Below are positions 24,491 through 37,500 of a stretch of DNA of 64,000 bases, piece after piece. Under the pieces are notes generated by a model, which saw only the letters and a list, made by a program, of their open reading frames with translations, ran no database searches and was not told where the DNA came from. Position 1 is the stretch's first letter; each line of letters begins with the position of its first letter. Made by a program: the position numbers and the translations under genes. Source of the stretch: Morchella semilibera (Eukaryota > Ascomycota > Pezizomycetes > Pezizales > Morchellaceae); NCBI GenBank assembly GCA_009192285.1, contig CM018603.1:5887613-5951612 (forward strand), read 5' to 3'.

Positions 24491-26639
24491 ATGACCCTGG
24501 ACCCCACCCCACCCACCTATACCTTTACGAAACACCCTCATTATCCCTACTCACCAGCAGCGTCTATCGCGTCCACCGCCTCTTCGTCTAATTCGTCCGT
24601 TTGGTCTGTGGCAACCGCTTCCTCGAATGCCACATCTACTACTTCTAGTGCTACCATAGACGGACTTACTGCACCAAACACTGCTATCATCACACCTCTT
24701 CCTACACGAAGTACTTGGCCAAAGAACTCTCACCCCATTGCCAGGAATCAAACAAGTATTAAAGTAAATGATGGACTACAGCGTCATCCTCACCCGCCTC
24801 CAGTTCCCACTCCTGCAGAGGTTGTACCAATTGAACAGAGACAAAATCCGCGAAGGACCAATCGCTTAGTAGAAAACGCAAATGCAGCGGGATGTCCCGT
24901 GGACACTACCTGCCCTCTCCCACCCGTTCCAACCCTCCAGCGCCAAGCTGATCGGAAGGTCAATTTTGTCGACAATCTTGTTGGTACGTACAAAATCTGG
25001 GTCAACAAAAATTTAATTAAACAGATAAATGCAGAAGCTAAGTTAGATGAACGGCGATTTTAAGACTCTGCTGCCCAAATAGTTGAGACAATATGGCCAC
25101 CTCCAAGACTTGGAGCCTGCGTAGCTGCTCCAAAAGACAAAGTACTGCCGTTACGCACTTTTATACAGGAGACACTCCGTAGGTCTAGGACCAGTTACTC
25201 AACTTTACAGGTTGCATTATATTATCTCATTGTTATCCGGCCTCATCTCCCCCCGCGCGACTGCGATATCAATAATATGCCCCCTGAGGAGGCACAGTTG
25301 ATACGCGCAAAGCAATGCGGAAGAAGAATGTTCCTGGCTGCTTTGATTCTAGCATCAAAATATCTTCAAGATCGGAATTACTCAGCTCGTGCATGGAGTA
25401 AAATATCTGGATTGAATACGCTGGAGATAAACATCAACGAAATGGCCTTTTTGGATGCAGTCAACTGGAAACTTCATATATCTGAAACGGTTTTTCAAAA
25501 ATGGACGGATCTTGTACTAAAGTATACGTCAGACCACACACCAACATCGATGTCTCTTTTGAATACATCCCCATGGATTGATGAAGAGGAAAGGAAAAAG
25601 GAATGGTGCGGCTTAATTTTTAACACTTACTCCGGATTTGACCGAAATCGAGTCACCCTCTGGAGGACTCAAGCATTGTTCGGGGGATGAAGTTGCTATG
25701 GAATCTTTTGATAGGGCAATGGCAGCACCGCAGTCATCAGTTCAACCGGTAGCTCCCCTGGCCCCTTCTTCTTCTTCCCCTCCCCGGACTTTTGAGCATT
25801 CGCTCAAGGGCTGTCATACATTCAACGCGCTACAGCAACCACTTCCAAAAACTGCTCTGACAATTTTTCCGCCCCAGTCGCTTCGGTCATCGTCATTGGC
25901 ACAATCCTCTAGTCTCGATACCCCTGCAGTGGGCATTGTTTCTGGAAATGGGATGGCGCCACCGACATCTACCGCTACCTCCGGTAGCGCTATGGCCATG
26001 GCATCTGTTGTACATGTTGCGCAGAGTAACATGATTTCTGGCTCTCAGGAAAACTGGTCATTTATCACTCGCAGGGGACCTGGAGCACCACCCATTGTGG
26101 GCGCGTGTCCATCTCCACGTCGGAGGTCGTCTCTTTCTCATATGATGAAGGTTTCATCACCAGCCCCCGGATCTCCCAGTGGGCAGCCTTTGAGATCATC
26201 AATTTGTCCTCTCTCGTCCCGCAAGTCACCCATGTTTAGTTCAAAGAAGCAGAACAATGATTTTAAAACTAGCAGCCCTCGATTGCATGGATATAGACAC
26301 TTGGCGCCATGTGCCTCTCCAAGCTCGCACGACGCAGCTATGAGCCTGAACATGCTAAAGGATAGTTCCTCGCCTTGCTCAACTGGCAGTACTACACCAA
26401 CTAGTTGTCCGGTCCTAAGCCGGAAGCGTAGTTATGTAGCAAGCTCACTAGTCTCCGCAGCTGTGGAAGGACATACTAGTGTTACCCCAAAATTTAGCTC
26501 TCTGTCGGGATTTGCTTCCCCCGCCGTTGCGACTACAATGGCTAGCCCAAACATTGACAGAAGCAAAAGATTGAGGTGTGCAGTAGCTGGAGGAAAGTTA
26601 GGAATTATGGAAATTCCAGTTTCCCAAAATGTGCGATAG
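24491..26639 (+). CDS. PHO85-type (Pcl1/PclA-like) cyclin, with a one-base frame break
   Basis: Pcl cyclins activate the Pho85-class cyclin-dependent kinase in G1 control and, in moulds, conidiation. Exon 1 is 24491-24983 (Ser/Thr/Pro-rich, about 164 aa). An 81-nt intron (24984-25064) restores NFVDNLVDSAAQIVETIWP, the family's entry motif. The cyclin box follows, with LRTFIQETLRRSRTSYSTLQ, CGRRMFLAALILASKYLQD, AWSKISGLN and EMAFLDAVNWKLHI. At 25616-25622 the frame must move by one base: the upstream frame gives EWCGLI, and the family's C-terminal motif LTPDLTEIES lies one frame over. A T5 run with one T too many explains it. The second frame stays open to 26639 (Ser/Pro-rich, ending KLGIMEIPVSQNVR). 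With the break ignored the product is about 688 aa. The start at 24491 is the first in-frame ATG. The exact cyclin subfamily is inferred. Confidence 0.82.
25605..25625 (+). other. Frame break in the cyclin gene
   Basis: The upstream frame (codon starts at 25604, 25607 and so on) runs on for about 20 unrelated codons. The downstream frame has a TAA at 25614 and is open only from 25617. The sequence between is ...GGCTTAATTTTTAACAC.... Removing one T fuses EWCGLI directly to LTLTPDLTEIES. No GT-AG pair keeps the LTPDL motif. Confidence 0.7.
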
Positions 26640-28797
26640 GCGGTCCAGCCCTTGGACCCTGATAAGTCCCAAAATGGAGATCCATTATATACTTTTGGAA
26701 TATTGGGGTCAAAGTGGAGGAAAGTTTTTTTTTGGCTAGTGGGGTCAACGTTCGGGGGTATTTGTGCTTTTGGTTTTTCTTTCGTTTATTCTGCTTGTCA
26801 TCGGACAAAAAGGTGTTTGGCTCTTTACTTATTCCTGTTGTCTCTATATCTCCTGTTATGTATTTGTTCATTTTTAGTTCTATGTTCCCGTCTGATTCGA
26901 CGAAATGGCGCTTCGAGATCCCCCCACGAAGCTCCATCTTGTATCTTCACAGACAGACACATCCCATCACATCATATCAGATACGAGAATGACGAATCTC
27001 AGGTCTCAAAGAATCATTGGCCCAATCCAATCGATTGGTCGAACGAGCGGACGAATGATTGAGATGTACACAAAACGGTGGTTTGGCCGATGCATGTCGA
27101 GTGATGCTTTGTGCGTCAAGCACACTCAAAGAGAGCGAGTGAGAAGTCATGGTATAGTTAACCGCGCGTTTAAGAGGGCGTGCCTTTTTCTGATTGAATT
27201 TAGATTCGATGCCTGCCTGTGGCGGTCTTTTTTTTATACACGCGTTCGTTGTGAACCGCTGTATCTCCTTCTCTGATTAATTTGGGAAATAAATGACACT
27301 TCCTAGATGTGTGACCTGTACCTTTTACCGCATAATCAGCCCGCCGCTGTTATCAAAAATCACACAGACCCACATAGCTTACAGAGAAGACAGGATTAGC
27401 TAAGTCTGGTATGTGAGCTACACCAACCTTTGAGATTACCAGTTAGTCATGGATTCTCACTTTAGCTAGTCGGTGAATGACGTCGAGTGATCGTCTATGA
27501 TTCGTGACACAGTCATCGAGTCAAATATCCTGACTGGGAAAAGGTTTGAGGTAAGAAATATGAGTCATATTACCTATAGGTAAACCGATATTAAACATAT
27601 ATCAGGTACCCTAATATGGTGGTTTCTTGGCTGTGTGGAACAGTTTGGTGGATCCGTACCGAGTGATAACTCATGATTACAATGATAATGACTCTAGCAC
27701 TAATAAAAATCAACATCTAATATGCTATGATTGTGATTCATTCTCGTATTCGTTCCAAAGCTCATTATATTGGACTAAGTATTTAGAGGGGCGTAAGCCC
27801 TATCATGACTTTCGACCTATTCCGCTGTTAGTATTGATCGGTTATCCCAACTCATTTAATTTTTTTTAGTGTATTACTAATTACTATAAATAATATTTCC
27901 CTACTCCAGTCACAAGGATTTAATCCGCAGTCTCGATTAAATAAAAATCTTTTTGTTTTTAGGCCAAAGTGATTACTAGAGGATTAGTCAAGGGTTCAGA
28001 TCTCGCACTATTCTGGAATAGTGGTCACGATTGAAACAGTAATCTTCCCCCCCCCCCTCTCCTTTCACACTAGTGCATTTCCTTCGTCAACCGCACGAAA
28101 AGCAACACCCCAATTTTACGCACTACATGCAGCGAACAACGGCGGCTCTTGAAATCCGGGGTAAACTAGCGCGTAGAGCCTTTTTTTTTTCGTATGTTTG
28201 ATACCTAGCCCATCACAATCTTAGATATCCCCATCCTTTGTAATATTAACGACGTTTGGCAGCCTCGAGACGCGAATCATGTGGTAGGTATTATATATAG
28301 CTGGGCTAACTAGTACCGCTCTAGGATCGAGCAAAAGGGCATGCCGATTATGCGTCCTATGTCTCGAGCCACAATTTTACTACTGCGGTCTGTACCTATC
28401 TCTCTATCTTTAAAACCAGTCTCAACAGCTAAGCAGTAGGCAAGTTCCGAGCCCTGCTTGAGCTGAGCTTGCAGTTTTGATTTGAGCCTGATGTATTGCT
28501 GACTAAAAGCGTACTAGCTCCAGAAACCCAGTTTTACCGAGTCTGGCCGAGACAAATGAGCCATGATTGAAAATCTCCTAAATGAGAATCTTAAGACCAA
28601 CGATCCTAAGATGATCATACCGTTATTCTACAAAGATGAGGGTGCACGGACATGTTCAACTGGGTTGGTGGTATGTAAATTGCGATAACAATCGACGGTG
28701 TCGGATCCTCCAATTGTAGCACCGCGGGAAGGCGTATGTGGTATTGTTATTGTGATGTGACGGCTTTGAGGTGCAAGTATGTATGTATGTGCCAGAG

Positions 28798-28856
28798 TAC
28801 ATGTAAGTATCCTAACTACATGTATTCTATGTTACGTACATGTAGCTGTACATGTA
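28798..28856. repeat. Four TACATGTA palindromes in 59 bp
   Basis: Copies begin at 28798, 28817, 28837 and 28849. Spacings of 19, 20 and 12 bases put the first three at close to two helical turns apart. That is suggestive of a protein-binding array, though it may be chance. Confidence 0.85.
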
Positions 28857-31800
28857 AGGAAATTATCGCCAGACAATGCTATATTTGACGATTGGACATA
28901 AGTAGAGGTGAGAGAACGTTACTCAAGTCATTATGACATATACTTTACTCAGCGGTTGTGCCCTACTGGGGCTCATGCCTAGGGGCACTACAATCAATGA
29001 ATCATGAGGGAGCGTGCGATTCATTATCCCTTGAAGCATTTGCATAGCTCACGCTTAATACGGATAAGAGCGGTTACCCACATCTCAGTAGTGGTACTAC
29101 GTATGCACCTACAATGCAGGCCTATGACATAAGTACATAGCCCTCACCCCTATTTCACGATATATTTCAGGAGTAATACCGTGTTTGTAGAGTAAATAAC
29201 TAGGGTTAGGTGTCTGAATCCCGCCAGGGGCAGAGGATGAACGGCTAGGTACAGCACTGTCTAAGCTTGGTATGCTGTTGGAAATTGACAAGTAGGGATA
29301 TTGTTGCTTTCCTTTTGACACTTTTTTTTTTTCGTCTCATATCTCGAGGTGAGACATTACGCAGGAGGAGCGGGAATTTTATTTCAACACACGATTGATT
29401 AAAAACGGAGGGGTTGATCTTTGGGAACTCGGGAGAGATGGTTTAGCCAATAATGTTGTAGACTCAAGTCACACTTACTTATTTCCTGTTAAGCGCTTCT
29501 TTTGATAATATATGTAGTTAAACAAAACAAAACAAAAATCACCGGAGTACGCATATGTAGTGTAGGTACATTTACATGTGCATGGCGTGATGCTGTTGCT
29601 GTTTTTTTATTTTATTCTAATCTTGATTTTGGATGTCTTAGAAACAGCATACCATAACTACATGTACACAGTGAGTGGAGCATGAGTAAGGTCCTAATTT
29701 CGGCTTACGGGTTTTTTGACAATAGGGTGTATTGTTCGCTCTTTCGATTATGATAACTAGTCCTTATCCGGTATCGCCCATCTCATAATGCCCAGCAAAA
29801 CCTCAATTGCTTTTGACTGTATATCACCCGCCGGGAGAGAATCGAGGAAAACGCATCTGTAAGAGGAAACCCGCGTTAAAACTGGAGGGTGGTTGACGGT
29901 GGAGGAAGAAACCGAGGTTTTTTTTTTTTTTTTTTTATTATTATTATTTATTTTTATTTTATTTTTCCCCCCTTCCTCCATCTGCTTTTACTTTCTTGTT
30001 TGATCAGAAATTCCAAGTGCGACGTGACGTGATGCACAGAATCGATTGATGGATCAATCACGAAATTCACAAGAATTCCTAAAAGACCCGCATCCCATTC
30101 CCATTCCCCATTCCATCGATCCATCCGTCTATCTATCAATCCATCCATCCATCCATTAACCATCCATCATTACCCTATGTCATGCCCCATAATAGAGCTA
30201 GTTTCTAAAGCAAGAGGTAAGAAAGATAGTAGAGGGAGGGAGTCGGGTTGAAATTCCTCCGGGCCTGTGGTTTGCCCTTCTGGTAACTAAATTAGTGTAC
30301 CCCTGCCCTGCCCCGCATTGAGGTTCAGGTGATTTCCGGTCAGAGAGAGTGATAGGTGTTACAAATGTCACGCTAGGTTATTGGGATGCAAGGGAAGGAC
30401 GGTAAGGTACCTCTCTACTCAGGTCCAAACCGTTTTGTGCGTACGCTGAAGTAGGCTAAATCTACTAGGTACTAGTTGAAGGAGGTAGGTATGCTGTATG
30501 GTACAGCTTTGGGGGGCTTGTCTTGTTCAGTTCAATCTCAGCCCTGCGAACTGAAGCGAAAACTAGGCTCAATCTGGGGGGGTTATGGGGTGACCCCTTC
30601 CTGAGAATCAAAAGATGGAGGAAAGAGAATTCGATTGATGGGAAAGGCCAAGACAAGAGATTGGGGAGGGCGGAGGGGGAGTGTCTGTGCACTCGATGCT
30701 GCTGCAACTCTATCACGCGAACAATATCGCGTATGTAGGTACTTTATTGTGCTCTATGAAGTACCTCTTAGTATATCCTTATACTAAATGCTGTACCTAA
30801 ATGTGTATAATTTACTTATTTACATTAACGACTACGGGAGTAATCTCAATTCTGCTCGACCGATATCCCTGTATAATGATGATGATATATATAATGATAA
30901 TAGCACTACAGTACACGTGTGGCCATCATCATCTTTAGATCACATACCGCATACATGCGGACTGGGCTCCGAAGAGCTGAACTAGCACAGTGCAGTCTGA
31001 TATACCTCAGGCTTCATTGTGCAGCTTGTGCCAATATTGATCAGCCTTAACTACGTGTACTACTACTCTACTCCTAATTGATTTGATGTTTTGAAACGGT
31101 AAAAATCAATCAAGCAAAAAGAAAGTAGAAAACTATCAAAGCACCACGCCCCCCATTCTCTCCCCCAAAATTCTTCCCCCCAAAAAAACCCCGTGGGAAG
31201 CGACAAAGAGGCTGGCATATTGCGGGACGGAAATTCGATGACCCGGGCTAAGAACGGTTAGGGAAGAAGCGGGCAGAACAACACAAATTTCGAACTAACA
31301 CATGCGCTCAATCGCATCTACATCTTTGCGCTGCGTTTGAGCAGACAGAAAGTCTACCCGAGTGATTAACTATGATCACAGTTTACCTTAGTAGTGGAGT
31401 TTATGACACGAAAGAATGTCTATATTTAGTACTAACTGCGGTAGAGTAATAGAGCTTGCCCTGCATCTCAATGGCTGTGGTGCGAAATAGACTATCTTGA
31501 TGCACTAGGGGAAATGGCGGGGCAAGGCTAAAACCTCCCTTTCCAAGGTTTTTTCTTTCTTATCCCTTCGATCTGTATTTTTTGAGTCGTCCTCCATATC
31601 GCCGGCTGTGGTTGTCGCTGACATGTAGGTTGTGCTCATTGCAGTGCGGTCTTAGCCCAGAAGTTCAAGCTTATCTCCCTAGCGCACTGCTTAGATCATG
31701 TGAGTCTATAAATCCCTTAATAGACCCCTCAGATACCCAAGGGTTTTTTTTGGTCACACGTTGCACATGCCGTGTAAGATATGTATCTCATATGTTTACA

Positions 31801-34110
31801 TAAATGGGAATTGTAGCTGTAAAGAAAAGAGCCACTTAGGGGCAACCGGCTGATCAACTGCGCAAACAACTCAAGTAGAGAATCATTCCAAATTACTTTT
31901 GTTTTAGCTAGGTACATGCATGTATATATACATGTACTATGTAGGTACATGTATCTAGGCACTTAAAGTACCAGTATGTTTTATCAAAACTCTCTACAGG
32001 CTGTGTTGGTTTGATTAATGGGGTTCTCCCGTAGGTGGAATTAAAGTCAAGTGGCTATGGTAAGAGCAACAGAGGCTAAAGCTCAAAGTGATCCTAGCTT
32101 CACACAGTTCACAGTTCACGAGGAGGCAGTTGGTATGTAGTGGATAACTCTGTTCGCGCTCAAATCTCAATCTGGATCCGTTCCAGTGGGCCCTGCGAAT
32201 CTGCCCTAGCGTATTCCTGATTCGCCATACATACTTGCTGCCTCATGCAAGATTATGGCCAAGTTTATGGTTGCTTCATATGGAGAGACCTAGGGAGATA
32301 AACCCATTTGCCTGGTGGGGGCATCTCTGTGCTCCCCTCTTTCTCTAACTGGTGTTATCTTGTAAACAGCACTCTCAGCTGGTGTCACAAATTACGTTAC
32401 ACATCAGCGGCTCGCGGAAGTTTCCGTCTGAACCACCATCATCGCTTAAGTCTCATCAGCAGCCAACAGGAACCGCATGTTGGGCCTGCTCTACCAGCGC
32501 TATCTACCGAAGGTTAGTTTAGGTTGCCTAAAATAGTTGCTGTGGGGAGCATTTTTGGTACATAGCCAAGGACTGAAAAAGCTGACCCTGATTTTGGGGA
32601 AACTACGCTCACCAGTTCAGTGCCAGTGTAGAGGTATCGCGAGTATGTACCGTTAGGGAGGGGAAAGGGGTACCGGTATGTTCTCCCTCGAGCTCTTCAT
32701 TAAGCAATAAACTTACAGCCTTGTCTTGTACCACATTATTTAGGACTGCCCAAAACCATTCAACAAGACCATCCGGCTATCCTTCCCTCATGATCTTTCA
32801 TTGGCATTTCTGTCTTTGTCCTCTGAAAAAGTCTCGCCACACAACAGTACCTGTAGTAGTTAGCAGTCTGTTAACCATCGCCCGGCAAAATAAAAAGAAA
32901 AATAAAGGAGGGAAACAACCTCAAATGAAGCTGCCAGTTTAATGTCAATCAACTTCCAGAGGGGGGTCCGGAACAATCCCAGGAAGATCGCCACTGGGAT
33001 TCTTTTTACAAATCTAAGATCGTCAGAAACCTAGCACCAAGCTTTCAATCTTGTCTTTTATGAGTTCCAGCCCCATGATGCGACAGAATGGTGGACAGGG
33101 CAGGGTGTGAAATTTTCGAGTTGCAATGCCTCTGGCTAGTTACTCTGGGACTTAACCTGAAATTTTAATGGTTTCATGTTGGCTCAGAGGATGTCTCCAC
33201 TCTGGCTCGCCAAAGTGAGAGGGGAAGAAACCATGTGTACACAGACTGTTTTTCTCCGTTGGGTTATAGTTATGATTCAATTAGGTTTCTTTCCAATGCG
33301 GCTGGATAGGTAAAAATGGTGATTGTACCACATTAGAGCAGAGTATGTACCCATGCGCAAAATTATTTTTCCGAATAAACCCTTCTTTCAGCGGTATCGC
33401 GGTATTCTGGCCGAAACCTGCATGATATGAGGTGTCTGTCGTTTTTTCGCCCCCCCCCAGCTCCCTCGTCTAGAAAGTCACTGAAGATGCGACGTTGAAC
33501 CAGCGGCTTCCCGCTTGACTACTAACCATATATGCTTTGCCGAGGCGCATGTGTGGCATCTGCAAGTCAACCCTTCCGCGTGGCATTCTAGAGTAGGGTC
33601 TTTTGTCTCCTCCCCACCTCTCACTCTCCACTGTCTCCTCCACTCTTCTCCGCGCGGAGATCTGGATTCTAGGCCACGTTGTTTTATCGACTAAACACTT
33701 TGAAAAAAAAAGCGAACAACAAACGGTCGGGCGGTGCAGTGTGCAGTAGTGTGCATTTGCAGAGAGGCCAATTCCGTTACAATTGGCACGTTGGGACCTT
33801 CCTAATATATAATCCCCAGATTCCCCAATGAGGGGGAAATCCCTTTAGAACCATACCCGGTCCAGTATCATCAGGTTGTTAACTGTGGTTCTTATTGGAC
33901 CTGCTGGGGAAAGAAGATAATGCTTTATTTATCAGCGAGACATAGGAATTGTCAATGCTTAATTTAACCGTATCCTTGGACCATCGGCCCCACAGTATGC
34001 GGTGTTGATCTAGACCCTCGGCTGTGCTGTTGGGCCTTAGGAGAAAGGTGGATTAGAGGTCGGGTGCTCGTGGATCAGCAAATCCTTGACGGTTGGCACT
34101 ATTGTCACGT

Positions 34111-34296
34111 ATAGGTCTACCTCTGCTATACCGAATGCCAATAAAGCCACAAATCTGCTATTACGGACAGGTTTTGTGATCCGAATTTCAATTTCACATA
34201 GAGGATATGGAATTTATCTGCTGTACCGAATAATTTGCTGTATCGAATGAGAAATTTTGGAATATGCAGGTTCGTTATAGCGGAGGGAGGCTGTAC
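34111..34296. mobile_element. Degraded Pogo/Fot1-like MITE (about 185 bp)
   Basis: The left end reads CTACCTCTGCTATACCGAA. The reverse complement of the right end reads CTCCCTCCGCTATAACGAA. They match at 16 of 19 positions, and both are preceded by TA within a few bases. Two further internal copies (GCTGTACCGAAT, GCTGTATCGAAT) act like subterminal repeats. The CCGCTATAACGAA type of terminus is common in Tc1/mariner-Pogo elements; that link is from general knowledge. No transposase frame is present. Confidence 0.55.
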
Positions 34297-34379
34297 TCTA
34301 CATCGAGCCCTACTCTAGCATCGATCATGTATCCTCAGACCAGTACCATATTAGCAACTGACACTCAGAAATTACACTG

Positions 34380-34597
34380 AAAAGACTGCAGGTCCTTATG
34401 ATGGCGTGTTGAAATTTACTGAAGACCAAAAGCCTTCCATAGGTTTTGTGATTGTCGGGGTTGACACCACCGACGTCGTCCAGGAAAAAGATATCAGAAA
34501 TCTCGGAAAATTTGCCACACGCTTAAATCTACCCAAAACCACCATAACAAAAAATTTTCCAGTCCGGGCGCCCCATGCAAAGCTCGTCATGAATTAA
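34380..34597 (+). pseudogene. Exon-like open island, possible gene fragment
   Basis: A plus-strand frame of about 72 codons runs from an acceptor-like CTGCAG (34386-34391) to TAA at 34595. It reads like ordinary protein: GFVIVGVDTTDVVQEKDIRN, then LGKFATRLNLPKTTITKNFP. I do not recognise the family, and no upstream exon with an ATG could be joined. It sits directly after the decayed element, so it may be a captured or orphaned exon. It may also be chance. Confidence 0.3.
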
Positions 34598-37500
34598 ATT
34601 GCATCGTATACTTGTAGCCGCTAGCCGAAGCGGAAGACAAATGTCATACCACGAACTAAGACCACCCAACTTGATAAAGCCCCTCTTTTGAGAGTTCTGC
34701 ACACTCAGGGCCCGATGTTCACGATGTTCAGGAGCGCTATAGTATAGCTAATGGTAGTTGTAGAGGTTATAGGACTAATCTATCCCGAATAGAGCGTACC
34801 TACTTATCCACCTACTATTCTGATGCAATTGCCTAATGGAATCATTAAATCATTTTCGGTCTGTGCTAGGTGATCAAGATCTTGTACATGTGCATTCTTA
34901 CCACTGGGTTTAGGATGATGGTAACCGTCAGAATGGGATTCCAGAGGTTCGTTACCTACAGACACTTTACGGAGGGCACCCGTCGAGAGCCACGTGGGGT
35001 TAATAGGTACTGTCAGTGCCAAAGGTTTGGGGTAGCTTAACCCAGCCCCTTTGGTATGAAAGAGGATTAGGAACTCGGTTGAAACAGGAGCTGCAGTAAA
35101 TCCAAGCGACAAAAGTCTACCCAAACTAACTTTTGACGTCCCTACCCTCGCGCCCAATTACCGCCACATCGCTTTGTGTGGGGGTTATGGCGCAAGTGAA
35201 GGTGGGTCCACCAAAGTTTCACGCGCGCATGTAAGATGCGTGCCTGAGCTCCAAAGCAGCACGGTGATAACAAAGTGGGCCCTGGCATTAGCAACCAGCG
35301 TATATGCTTGTATTTACAACAGGGGTTCAAAGGCCAATTGATGCGAGACATGAAGTCTGTGTTAAAAGTTGCAAGCTGTTAATGAGAAGTTATGTAGTAT
35401 GTAAAACGAGGTAATTAGGAATATGTCCCTAACCCTCGGCCCCTTAAATGGGAGCATTAAGAGTATTGGTATTTGGAATTATCTCGTCAGAAGCCGGCAG
35501 CGTAGATGTTCATTATATTGATACCCCGTACTATGTTTGATCCGTGCTGTCGTGGCTTCTTTGAAGATATCGATGATATCGGTGTTTTTGGTTCATGGGG
35601 CCGAAGTGCAAGACATAGTTCGACGTTTTAGACGCCCATTTTGTCTGTGGCAAAAAAGATGTCGTATCCCCACAGTGATAAAAGTACTAACAATACATGT
35701 ATGTTCTACGCGGGAAGACACTGTTGGACAAGGATGTGAGCCGCAGTGATGGGATTGGTGGCTTGAGGCGGTCTGTCGCAATCCCTTGATTTGACCGCCT
35801 TCAAAGCGTATCGGATCGAGAGATGCTACACCACCTAAATTGCCGAATAAATTTGATTTGTGCATGTTGGGGTGGGCAGTATCGAAGCTTTCGGGGGCGT
35901 TCGGCTTTTCCCTTGCACCAGGTAGTTGGGATGATGTTCACCAACAATCAAGGTTAATAGTAATCCCAGTTGGAACACTTTATAGCCCCATTGGAGCTGT
36001 GAGACATGTCTTAGATGTCGCTACATGGTCGGTCTTCGGGCGGCTTGGGAGGACATGGCGCATTCAAACTTCATCATAGGGGGTTTCTTTAGCAGAGGAG
36101 AGGAGCACCATGGTTGAAAGGATAAAATAATGATCGAGGGCTCTGTAGATTTTGGTTGCCCTACTGCACATGGTGTCTAAGACTACACATTATCTACCAT
36201 AATTGGATATACTTGACCCCAGAAATCTCACAGCCCTTCGTACAGCCGCCAGCTATCCCGAGAAGAGTTATGTAGGCTAGAAACCACACAATATCAGTGT
36301 CCCTGGTAGATTCCCACCGGTGAACCTACTTACCGGGTCGGGGATTTCGTGCAGCACCTCTACTTTCGTTGGTTATGGCCTAAGAACTCGCTTTCTATAG
36401 CATTTCTGGGACGGTATCTATGTTTTACTTTTTGCTAATCGTCCTTCACCCCCTTTACCAACGTTGAATTCACAACCAGACCCTTGTCTTAAATTAATTC
36501 GCCTAATCGAGACAATCTGCTTTCAGGCAACGTTTTATAGCCTTTGTTCAGTAGTTGCACATGAGTCCATGTGAATCAACCCGTTTATCCTATCGCGCCC
36601 AGAACAAACATTAGTCTAGATGCTCCCGTCAGGCATATTAAAACTGTTCTTTTTTTTTGCAAATGAACTTTGATGGATGCAAAAGCTGGAAGTCCCGTCT
36701 TCACCGCTCAAGAGATCTAGAGCTCAAGATAGTACAAACGATATCTCTACTCTAGTCAGCTTCCTGTGTTGTTTATCGTCCCATCTGTAGGATCAGACAT
36801 TACAGGCCGGTTATTTCTTTTTCCCTATGGGCACAGCGTCCACTGGATTTTTTTTGACACTGTCATTCGCGTGGTTTATGCGTGGCACTAAACCCGTTTG
36901 CGGAAAACGACCTGGGGGAGAAGAAGTGGGGCAGCAGCAGCGGGTGCGTTACGGCGGATCTGGATCTATTTGATGAGTGACCCCAGCAAATTCAGCGCTC
37001 ATCCATGATTTGACCGTCGGGGAGGCCGGGAGGTACCCAGGCAAAAGGAACAATTTTCGGTTGTCTGGCCAATCAAAGGTGGGACATAACAAAAAAAAAG
37101 CAAAACAGAGACATGTTTTCATCGAAGAATGTCTCAGCTTTTTCTAAGAAAGAAATTTTGCATGCGTATAAGCGAGCTTCCAATTGGGAAAAGATTTATC
37201 CAATTCGCGGTCACGAAAAGGTTTGTACCTACAAGTCAATATGCAGGAAGCAAAGAACAAAGGGTAAGATCTATCTTGGTGTCTCGTGTCGTCTCAGTGC
37301 CTGGGCTATGGTGGCTAATGTTTGTTCGACTTGGATGAGTTGTGCAGAGAAAAATAAGATCCTCTCTCCCTCTGAGGACCGAAGTGGATTCTTAAGATGA
37401 ACAGCCCAAAGAAAGAAATCGCACAGCATATGAGCGTTCCACAAACACAAACTCCGGAGAAAGAGGCACACTATGTCCACGTTGTGTAGAGTACTATACT

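Noticed and set aside
33480-33545. tRNA-like stretch on the minus strand (GGTTAGTAGTCAAG ... GCTGGTTCAA)
   Set aside because: The anticodon arm is truncated and there is no acceptor stem; at most a tRNA-derived relic.
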